A stretch of 6,773 bases of DNA. Source: Leucobacter sp. (GTDB lineage: Bacteria; Actinomycetota; Actinomycetes; Actinomycetales; Microbacteriaceae). The translations under genes and the position numbers were made by a program. The stretch spans positions 1-6,773 of the forward strand of contig JAPSIU010000147.1 in NCBI GenBank assembly GCA_031178565.1, written 5' to 3'. Shown here piece after piece: positions 1 to 4,800 of the stretch; positions within the stretch are counted from its first letter, which is position 1, and every line of letters begins with the position of its first letter. The notes under the pieces are model-generated. The model searched no databases. It was not told the DNA's origin and saw only the letters and a program-made list of their open reading frames with translations.

Positions 1-1
1 G

Positions 2-220
2 TTCGACTCGCACTGCGGGTGGCCGAGCTTCTACGAGTCCGTGCGGCCGGAGGCTGTCGAGCTGCTGGAGGACCACTCCCTCGGCGTGGAGCGCACCGAG
101 GTGCGCTGCGCCCGTTGCGGCGGTCATCTGGGCCACGTCTTCCCCGATGGTTTCGGCACGCCCACCGGCGACCGCTACTGCATGAACTCGCTCTCGCTGA
201 GCTTCACACCCGAAGACTGA
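2..220 (+). CDS. msrB: Peptide-methionine (R)-S-oxide reductase, C-terminal part (5' end outside window)
   Basis: This is the last 72 residues of an MsrB-type reductase, which reduces R-methionine sulfoxide in oxidised proteins in the cytosol using thioredoxin; whole family members are usually about 130-150 residues, so roughly half is missing to the left. Visible motifs in order are DSHCGWPSF near residues 2-10, RCARCGGHLGHVFPDG in the middle, and RYCMNSLSLSF at the end. The Cys in RYCMNS is the expected catalytic residue. The CARC pair is the second half of the structural zinc site, and the first pair would lie upstream. The Cys of CGWPSF sits where many MsrB proteins have the resolving Cys. 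The family's usual SGCGWPSF reads SHCGWPSF here, a small substitution. The reading frame is open from the first complete codon and ends at TGA. A hairpin over the stop codon suggests it is the last gene of its transcript. Confidence 0.95.
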   Translation, partial: FDSHCGWPSFYESVRPEAVELLEDHSLGVERTEVRCARCGGHLGHVFPDGFGTPTGDRYCMNSLSLSFTPED

Positions 221-251
221 TCCCGGAGTCCGCAGATTCGGGCTCGGGATC
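219..251 (+). terminator. Stem-loop overlapping the msrB stop codon
   Basis: Arms GATCCCG (219-225) and CGGGATC (245-251) are perfect complements. Inside them AGTCCG (227-232) pairs with CGGGCT (239-244) with one G-U pair, leaving a single bulged G and a six-base loop CAGATT. This gives about 13 pairs and begins within the TGA. No U-run follows, so it is not a textbook intrinsic terminator; hairpins lacking U-tails are often proposed as terminators or 3'-end stabilisers in high-GC actinobacteria. Confidence 0.55.
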
Positions 252-266
252 GCCGGCCCTCCATTC

Positions 267-311
267 ATGCGGCAGATGCGGCAGATGCGGCAGATGCGGC
301 AGATGCGGCAG
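267..311. repeat. Perfect 5 x 9-bp tandem repeat (ATGCGGCAG)
   Basis: Five identical contiguous copies of ATGCGGCAG occupy 45 bases with no mismatch. There are no spacers, so it is a microsatellite/minisatellite-type array and not CRISPR. Perfect identity between copies suggests recent expansion by slippage. It lies between the msrB hairpin and the likely promoter of the ThDP enzyme gene, where a change in copy number would alter only spacing. Confidence 0.95.
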
Positions 312-377
312 CGTCCCTCCCGAGGCCCGAAACCGCGGCGGTTGCACATCTCCGGAGCGGCTTCGGCGCGCACCCAC

Positions 378-383
378 TAAGAT
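378..383 (+). promoter_or_regulatory. Possible -10 element (TAAGAT) for the ThDP enzyme gene
   Basis: TAAGAT resembles the TANNNT -10 hexamer common in actinobacteria. It is one of the few A/T-rich spots in the spacer and would place the transcript start near 390, giving a leader of about 130 bases. No good -35 is present at the right distance; TTGCAC at 342-347 is too far (30 bases). The call is therefore tentative. Confidence 0.25.
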
Positions 384-433
384 GTAACCGTCCAGCTCGG
401 TCGGCTCCATCTCCGACCCGGCCGGCTAAGGCG

Positions 434-478
434 CTCGAAAAAGGGGCGCTGCTGCCGGGGAGAGGACGCCCCGGCGAG
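434..478 (+). promoter_or_regulatory. Structured leader with two mutually exclusive hairpins
   Basis: GCCGGGG (454-460) is perfectly complementary to CCCCGGC (469-475), with an eight-base loop. An alternative pairing joins GGGGCG (443-448) to CGCCCC (467-472), optionally closed by CTCG (434-437) and CGAG (475-478) with an A5 internal loop. The two forms share the 469-472 segment and so cannot coexist. They sit about 45-85 bases upstream of the start codon. This geometry is what an attenuator or RNA switch would need, but I recognise no known riboswitch consensus and no regulatory leader peptide. Confidence 0.3.
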
Positions 479-509
479 ACATACACGGTTCCGATCTCCA
501 TATCTCCCT

Positions 510-514
510 AAGGA
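510..514 (+). promoter_or_regulatory. Ribosome binding site that favours ATG 521 as start
   Basis: AAGGA ends six bases before ATG 521. An in-frame GTG at 518 directly precedes it but would leave only three bases of spacing. ATG 521 is therefore the better start. Confidence 0.65.
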
Positions 515-520
515 TCTGTG

Positions 521-2350
521 ATGTCCCCTTCTCCCACTCTCACCCGCGCCCTCGCGGAGGCGCTCGCCCGGCACGCCGACCACAGCTTCGGCCTCATGGG
601 CAACGGCAACGCGCACCTCATCGAGGAGCTCGGCGCCGTCGGGATCCCCTACACCGCGGTGCGACACGAGGCAGGAACCGTCGCAGCAGCCGACGCGTAT
701 ACGCGGGTCAGCGGCACTCCCGCGATCGCCACGACGACCTACGGCGCCGGCTTCACCAACACGCTCACCGCGCTCGCCGAAGCGGCTCAGGCGCGCACCC
801 CCATGCTCGTCGTCGTCGGCGACGCTCCGAGCGCCGGGCCGCGGCCCTGGGACGTGGATCAGGAGATGCTGGCGGCCGCCCTCGGCGTGCGCACCTATCT
901 GCTCTCCGTGACCAACATCGATCGCACGGTCGATCGGGCCGTCTCCTACGCGCTGCGGCTGCGTCGGCCGGTCGTCCTCGGGATCCCCTACGATCTCGCC
1001 ACCGCCGAGCCGATCGCTCCCGCGGGTGCGCCCGAAACGGCCCGTGCGGCCGAGGGCATCGACCTCGGCGATCCCGCGGTGCTCGCCGCGCTGAGCGCCT
1101 CGGTCGCCGACGCACCGGCTTCGACTCCCGGGGGCTCCGAGGTCGATCCGCAGCGGCTCGGCGGCCCCGCCGGGCACCAGCTGGCCGCCGCGGTTCGGGC
1201 CCTCGCCGGTGCGGAACGCCCCCTGATCCTCGCCGGCCGCGGCGCGCACCTCGCGGGCGCGTCCGCAGAGCTCGGCCAGCTCGCCGACGCACTCGGTGCG
1301 CTTACATCGACCACCGCACTCGCGCGCGGGATCTTCCCCGCCACCGGGTTCGACCTCGGCGTCACAGGGGGCTTCGGCCAGCAGCGCGCCATGGAGACTC
1401 TCGCGGAGGCCGATGTCGTGCTCGTGGTCGGCGCGAGCCTCAACCAGTTCACGATGCGCTTCGGCGACCTGTTCGGCGCCGGAACGACGGTGATCCGGAT
1501 CGACGACGAGCAGGTGACGCCTCCGAAGACGAATCAGCCGATCACGCATCTGCTGCTGCAGGGCGACGCGCGCGCCACCCTCGTTGCGCTTCTCGGAGCG
1601 CTCGCGGAAGCACGGCCCGCACCGAGCGGGTGGCGCGAGCGGGTCGCCGGCCTCGAGCCGGACGGCGAGCTGCGGATCCGCGACGCGGGAGACTCCCAGC
1701 AGACCGACGGGCTCTGCGCCGACGAGCTCTGCGCCGACGGGCTCTGCGCCGACGGCAGGCTCGATCCGCGCAGCGTCGCCGCCCGCATCGGAGACCTGCT
1801 GCCCGCGGAACGCCACGTCACCACGGACGGCGGCCACTTCATCGGTTGGGCCAACATGTACTGGCCCGTGGCGTCGCCCGAGCGGATGATCATGGTCGGC
1901 ACCGCGTACCAGACGATCGGGCTCGGCTTCCCCACCGTGGCGGGTGTGGCAGCGGCCGCTCCCGGCTCGACGGTCGTGCTGAGCACCGGCGACGGCGGCG
2001 GACTCATGGCCCTCGCCGACCTCGAGACCGCGATCCGCACCGCCGACAGCTGCGTGATCGTCGTGTGGAACGACGGTGCGTACGGCGCGGAGGTGCATCT
2101 CTACGGCGCGATGGGGCTCGGAGAGGGGCCGATGCTCATCCCGGATGTCGATTTCGCGGGGATCGCGACCGCGCTCGGCGCGCGGGGCGTGGCTGTGCGG
2201 CGCCTCGAGGATCTGGAGGCGCTGCGGGAATGGACCGCCGCGGGGGCGCGGGGCACGATCCTGTTGGACTGCCGCGTCTCTCGCAGCGTCGTCGCCGAAT
2301 ACCAGCGCGAGATCCAGCGCGTGAACGGTCTGGACGTTCCGATGGCCTGA
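521..2350 (+). CDS. Thiamine-diphosphate-dependent enzyme, acetolactate synthase/decarboxylase-like
   Basis: A 609-residue cytosolic protein with the three-domain layout of ThDP enzymes such as acetolactate synthase, benzoylformate decarboxylase and relatives. The N-terminal pyrimidine-binding domain (about 1-170) carries VRHEAGTVAAADAYTR, with Glu50 as the expected cofactor-activating glutamate. The middle domain spans about 210-370. The C-terminal pyrophosphate-binding domain (about 415-595) has the metal/ThDP motif GDGG (490-493) followed by NDGAYG at 517-522, the usual GDG-x24-N spacing. No signal peptide or membrane segment is visible. Substrate cannot be read from the sequence: it is not a clear IlvB, because the segment after Glu50 reads TTYGAGFTNTLTAL where acetolactate synthases have a TSGPGATN-type string, and no small regulatory subunit gene is adjacent. 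The linker at 396-410 contains three DGLCA-type pentapeptides. A stem-loop directly follows the stop, so it is probably transcribed alone. Confidence 0.9.
   Translation: MSPSPTLTRALAEALARHADHSFGLMGNGNAHLIEELGAVGIPYTAVRHEAGTVAAADAYTRVSGTPAIATTTYGAGFTNTLTALAEAAQARTPMLVVVGDAPSAGPRPWDVDQEMLAAALGVRTYLLSVTNIDRTVDRAVSYALRLRRPVVLGIPYDLATAEPIAPAGAPETARAAEGIDLGDPAVLAALSASVADAPASTPGGSEVDPQRLGGPAGHQLAAAVRALAGAERPLILAGRGAHLAGASAELGQLADALGALTSTTALARGIFPATGFDLGVTGGFGQQRAMETLAEADVVLVVGASLNQFTMRFGDLFGAGTTVIRIDDEQVTPPKTNQPITHLLLQGDARATLVALLGALAEARPAPSGWRERVAGLEPDGELRIRDAGDSQQTDGLCADELCADGLCADGRLDPRSVAARIGDLLPAERHVTTDGGHFIGWANMYWPVASPERMIMVGTAYQTIGLGFPTVAGVAAAAPGSTVVLSTGDGGGLMALADLETAIRTADSCVIVVWNDGAYGAEVHLYGAMGLGEGPMLIPDVDFAGIATALGARGVAVRRLEDLEALREWTAAGARGTILLDCRVSRSVVAEYQREIQRVNGLDVPMA
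1706..1750 (+). repeat. In-frame 3 x 15-bp repeat in the ThDP enzyme (DGLCA/DELCA)
   Basis: Three contiguous copies of GACGGGCTCTGCGCC, the middle one with a single G-to-A change, encode DGLCA-DELCA-DGLCA at residues 396-410. They lie in the linker between the middle domain and the pyrophosphate domain, so the fold can tolerate them. They add three cysteines spaced five residues apart, which is unusual for this linker. Confidence 0.95.
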
Positions 2351-2374
2351 CCGGGCCGATGGTCCCGGCTTTCT
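2351..2374 (+). terminator. Probable terminator of the ThDP enzyme gene
   Basis: Immediately after the TGA, CCGGGCC (2351-2357) pairs with GGTCCCGG (2361-2368) around a GAT loop with one bulged T, giving seven G-C pairs. It is followed by CTTTCT, a short T-rich stretch. Position and shape fit a Rho-independent terminator, although the U-tract is short. Confidence 0.5.
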
Positions 2375-2378
2375 CGGG

Positions 2379-2466
2379 GTCGGCGGACTGACGGGGCCGG
2401 TGGTCTGACGGGGTCGGCGGTCACGTGAGGGGTCGGCGGTCGGTGAGGGGGCGGTGGTCGGGCGGG
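2379..2466. repeat. Degenerate 17-19-bp tandem repeat, five units
   Basis: Units begin at 2379, 2396, 2413, 2432 and 2450 and follow the pattern GTCGGCGGWCTGACGGG, with small insertions (lengths 17, 17, 19, 18, 17). Variable unit length and many substitutions suggest an older array than the 9-bp one. Confidence 0.7.
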
Positions 2467-2525
2467 CCAGGTGGCCTCGCGAGGTCGGCGCGGGGCCGAC
2501 GGGACCGGTCTGAGGGGCCCGGCGA

Positions 2526-2619
2526 TCCGTGAGGATCTGGCGTCGGCGCGTCTCGGTGGTCCGCGAGGACTTGGCGTCGGCGCGCCTCCGTGGTCCGCGA
2601 GGATCCGGTCTCGGCACGA
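2526..2619. repeat. 34-bp direct repeat, about 2.8 copies
   Basis: Copies begin with TCCG at 2526, 2560 and 2594, exactly 34 bases apart. Copies one and two share the core GGCGTCGGCGCG, and the third breaks off after about 26 bases. Each copy starts TCCGYGAGGA, followed by YYTGGCG in the first two. The array lies just upstream of the possible HNH promoter, so it could also be a set of repeated operators; nothing in the sequence proves that. Confidence 0.85.
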
Positions 2620-2630
2620 TGCCCGTCGCA

Positions 2631-2657
2631 TGGACAGTATTGGAGACCCTCTATAAA
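2631..2657 (+). promoter_or_regulatory. Possible promoter of the HNH gene
   Basis: TGGACA (2631-2636) resembles the -35 TTGACA, and TATAAA (2652-2657) resembles the -10 TATAAT. The spacer is 15 bases, shorter than the ideal 17. The patch is the most A/T-rich in the spacer and lies about 77 bases before the chosen ATG. Confidence 0.45.
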
Positions 2658-2733
2658 TCGTCGCGTAGATCTTTGGATCGTGACGGCCGCTCGGGCGTCC
2701 GCGAATGTCAGAGGCCCGCGCGATGATGGCGTC

Positions 2734-4596
2734 ATGGATCTCCTCGTCTCCCTCACCGGCCGCATCGCGGATCTGCGCGCGCTGCTCGGCGACGGCGTGA
2801 CAGCGGAGGAACTGCCGGCCGCGGCGTCGGCACTGGGCGACGCGGAGGTCGTCGAGCTGGTGGAGTCCGCCTCACGCCTGGAACAGTTGGCGGAGCGGGT
2901 GCGAATCGCCGCGGTCGGAGTGATCGCGGCGCGTTCCACGCGCGCGGCCGGGCAGGCCGGCGTCGCGCAGTCCCGCGGGCATCGCAGCACCGTCGCGTTA
3001 GTGCAGGAGATGACCGGTGCCACTCGGGCCGAAGCCGCGCGGCAGGTGCGCGTCGCCGAGTCGCTCCTCGAAACTCCTGCTCCGCAGATGGTCGGGGCCA
3101 CGGCTGGTGGTGTGTTCACAGCTGAGGCCGAGACTGGGACTAGTGACGGTGACGGTGCCGACCGCGCGGATTCCCCGGCGCTTCCCGGCTCGGCGCCGCC
3201 GTGGCACGCCCCGCTCGACCGGGCCCTGCTCACGGGATCCCTCAGCACGGCTCAGCACGACGCGATCAGGCGCGGTCTCGGTTCACCGCCGGCAGGGCAG
3301 AGGCAAGAGGGCGCGGAAGCCGGGGCAGCCGGGACCGGAGCGAGCGACGGAGCTGCCGACACCGGAGCGAGCGACGGGGCTGCCGCAACCACCGGGGCCG
3401 GGGCGAGCTCCGAGACGGCAGTGACCGCCGGGACCGAGACGAGCGCCGGGATCGAGTCCCGGATCCCGGACCCCGCGACCATCCAGGCCTGGCGGACCGC
3501 GGCCGAGAATCTCATCATCGAAGCCGGGCATCGCACCGTCGAAGACCTCGCCAAGACTGCACGTGCGATCCGCGACCTGCTCGACCCGGAGGGAGCGGAA
3601 AGCCGGTACCTGGCCCGCTTCGAGCGACGATCGTTCCGCATGTGGACCGACCGCGAGGGGCTGCATCACGCCGACCTCGTGTGCGACGACACCTCGGCCG
3701 CCTGGCTGCGCTCGATCGTCGACTCGGCGCTCCGGCCCCGTCGCGGCGGGCCCCGGTTCATCGACCCCGAGGAGCGGGTCAGAGCGAAGGCGCTGGTGGA
3801 CGATCCGCGCTCCAACCCGCAGCTCGCCCACGATCTCGTCATCGACCTCCTCAGGGCAGGCGCCCTGGCGACCCCGGAGCAGGTGTTCGGGACGAAGCAG
3901 GCCGGCGTGCGCCTCGTGCAGGTCGTCGATGTCGACGGCACTCCCGGTACCGGGTTCTTCGAGGACGATCCCGCACCCGTTCCCGTCGGCGTCGCCGGTC
4001 AGCAGGTCTGCAGCAGCGGAGCGGTCCCGGTCACGATCGACAGAAACGGCAGGCCCCTGGATGTGGGGCGCGAGCAGCGCCTGTACACGTCGAAACAGCG
4101 AGTAGCGCTCGCGATCCGGGATGGGGGCTGCCGCTGGCCCGGTTGCGATCGTCCACCCGCGTACTGCGAGGCGCATCACATCGACGAGTGGCAGCGAGAC
4201 CGCGGACGCACCGACCTCGACCGGGGCATCCTGCTCTGCAGATTTCATCACATGCAACTCCACAGCAATCGTTGGAAGATCACGAGAGACAGAACGGGAC
4301 CAGACCGATACGGTCCGTTCCTCCTGCATCCACCGCCCGAGCTGAGCGGAGATGCGAACGCCCCGGGTCCGAATACCGCGGGTCCGAACGTCCCCGGTCC
4401 GTATACCGCCGGTCTGCATACTCCCGGCACAGACGCGCCCGGCACAGACGCCCCCGGCACAGACACCTCCGCTCCAGATACCCTGGGCCCGGGCGCTCCC
4501 GGTCCCCGAGAAATGCCGCCCCGACTCGCCCTCAGATACGCGTGGAACCAGCCTGAGCCGAAGCCGCCGCGGCGGCGCTTCCCGGCAGCCGCCTGA
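2734..4596 (+). CDS. DUF222-family HNH endonuclease-like protein
   Basis: A 620-residue protein with the architecture of the actinobacterial DUF222/HNH family (related to the mycobacterial 13E12 repeat proteins): an alpha-helical DUF222 region (about 1-420) and an HNH nuclease domain at 463-515. The HNH part shows CRWPGC (C466, C471), EAHHIDEW (H481, H482) and LLCRFHHMQLH (C502, H505, H506, H510), which supply the zinc Cys/His ligands and the two catalytic-type histidines. Where relatives often have Asn or Asp just before GxLLC, this protein has Arg497, so cleavage activity is uncertain. Low-complexity Ala/Gly/Thr/Ser insertions at about 123-150 and 190-245 interrupt DUF222, and residues 543-592 form a pentapeptide tail. 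ATG 2734 is chosen because it begins the family-like MDLLVSL helix, but no clear Shine-Dalgarno precedes it. These proteins occur in many copies per genome and their role is unknown. No transposase or terminal inverted repeat is visible nearby. Confidence 0.88.
   Translation: MDLLVSLTGRIADLRALLGDGVTAEELPAAASALGDAEVVELVESASRLEQLAERVRIAAVGVIAARSTRAAGQAGVAQSRGHRSTVALVQEMTGATRAEAARQVRVAESLLETPAPQMVGATAGGVFTAEAETGTSDGDGADRADSPALPGSAPPWHAPLDRALLTGSLSTAQHDAIRRGLGSPPAGQRQEGAEAGAAGTGASDGAADTGASDGAAATTGAGASSETAVTAGTETSAGIESRIPDPATIQAWRTAAENLIIEAGHRTVEDLAKTARAIRDLLDPEGAESRYLARFERRSFRMWTDREGLHHADLVCDDTSAAWLRSIVDSALRPRRGGPRFIDPEERVRAKALVDDPRSNPQLAHDLVIDLLRAGALATPEQVFGTKQAGVRLVQVVDVDGTPGTGFFEDDPAPVPVGVAGQQVCSSGAVPVTIDRNGRPLDVGREQRLYTSKQRVALAIRDGGCRWPGCDRPPAYCEAHHIDEWQRDRGRTDLDRGILLCRFHHMQLHSNRWKITRDRTGPDRYGPFLLHPPPELSGDANAPGPNTAGPNVPGPYTAGLHTPGTDAPGTDAPGTDTSAPDTLGPGAPGPREMPPRLALRYAWNQPEPKPPRRRFPAAA
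3334..3387 (+). repeat. In-frame 2 x 27-bp repeat in the HNH protein linker
   Basis: Two adjacent copies starting ACCGGAGCGAGCGACGG differ at only two or three bases. They encode TGASDGAAD and TGASDGAAA (residues 201-218) within an Ala/Gly/Thr/Ser-rich, presumably disordered insertion of DUF222. Confidence 0.9.
4360..4509 (+). repeat. Ten-unit 15-bp array encoding an APGTD-like tail
   Basis: Read in the gene's frame, residues 543-592 divide without gaps into ten pentapeptides: APGPN, TAGPN, VPGPY, TAGLH, TPGTD, APGTD, APGTD, TSAPD, TLGPG, APGPR. The consensus is roughly (A/T)PG(P/T)(N/D). The best-conserved DNA copies start GGCACAGAC at 4426, 4441 and 4456. The Pro/Gly pattern predicts an extended, disordered tail after the HNH domain. 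Confidence 0.85.
4563..4593 (+). terminator. G+C inverted repeats at the end of the HNH gene
   Basis: GCCGCCGCGGCGGC (4563-4576) is a perfect 14-base palindrome, and its right half GGCGGC (4571-4576) can alternatively pair with GCCGCC (4588-4593), which ends directly before the TGA. No U-run follows. It could help end transcription, but it may simply reflect Pro-Pro-Arg-Arg codons. Confidence 0.25.
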
Positions 4597-4680
4597 CCAC
4601 GGCCTTCTCGTGCAGCGATCCCGCTACGGCACAGCGTGCGGAGCCGACCGCGGCGTCGCGAACGACGAACGTGGGCACGC

Positions 4681-4800
4681 ATCCGGATCGCACACTGGAG
4701 CCGGGCGCGCGTCCGGATCGCACACTGGAGCCGGGCGTGGGTCCGAGTCGCGCACCGGAACTGTGCACGCGTCCGGATCGCACACGGGAAACGAAACGGG
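4681..4800. repeat. 4 x 30-bp tandem array between convergent genes
   Basis: Units start at 4681, 4711, 4741 and 4771. The first two differ at only three or four bases, while units three and four diverge in their second halves. All share TCCGRRTCGCRCAC near the start. A weakly matching fifth unit may precede at 4651-4680. The array ends at 4800, exactly one base before the minus-strand stop codon of the amidohydrolase. All three plus frames are open through it, giving ten-residue repeats, but none belongs to a recognisable protein. Confidence 0.92.

Larger units (their letters stand above)
221..520. other. Spacer between msrB and the ThDP enzyme gene
   Basis: I find no convincing gene in these 300 bases. 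They hold, left to right, the msrB hairpin, a five-copy 9-bp tandem repeat, a weak -10-like TAAGAT, a structured leader with alternative hairpins, and the AAGGA ribosome binding site of the following gene. Short open frames exist on both strands, but they run through the 9-bp repeat and give low-complexity Cys-Gly-Arg or His-Leu-Pro strings. Confidence 0.6.
2351..2733. other. 383-base repeat-rich non-coding stretch before the HNH gene
   Basis: It contains the terminator stem-loop, five degenerate 17-19-bp repeats, nearly three copies of a 34-bp repeat, and an A/T-richer patch with a possible promoter about 80-100 bases before the HNH start. The repeat periods are not multiples of three, and neither strand gives a credible protein. 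The HNH reading frame is open back to a GTG at 2590, but that would start inside the 34-bp repeat and add 48 residues unlike the family. Confidence 0.6.

Noticed and set aside
390..520. TPP riboswitch or branched-chain amino-acid attenuator upstream of the ThDP enzyme
   Set aside because: The TPP riboswitch core (CTGAGA and its partner segment) is absent, and no leader peptide rich in Ile, Val or Leu codons is present. The ATGTAA at 382-387 is a start-stop that I judge to be chance.
521..2350. Naming the ThDP enzyme ilvB (acetolactate synthase)
   Set aside because: The fold and cofactor motifs agree, but the segment following the catalytic Glu differs from acetolactate synthases and no ilvN/ilvC neighbours are present.
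377..2617. 746-codon open frame on the minus strand across the ThDP enzyme gene
   Set aside because: It is antisense to a gene with clear ThDP motifs, its product is Arg/Gly/Asp/Pro-rich without any domain, and it runs through the non-coding repeats. It is a shadow of G+C-biased codons.
3201..4556. Plus-strand 451-codon and minus-strand 378-codon frames overlapping the HNH gene
   Set aside because: Both are alternative frames of the DUF222/HNH coding sequence with Arg-rich or motif-free products.
4681..4800. CRISPR array
   Set aside because: The 30-bp units are contiguous with no unique spacers, and no cas genes are present.
2351..4800. Mobile element carrying the HNH gene
   Set aside because: 13E12/DUF222 genes can be repetitive in genomes, but I see no transposase, terminal inverted repeats, target duplication or attachment site around this copy.
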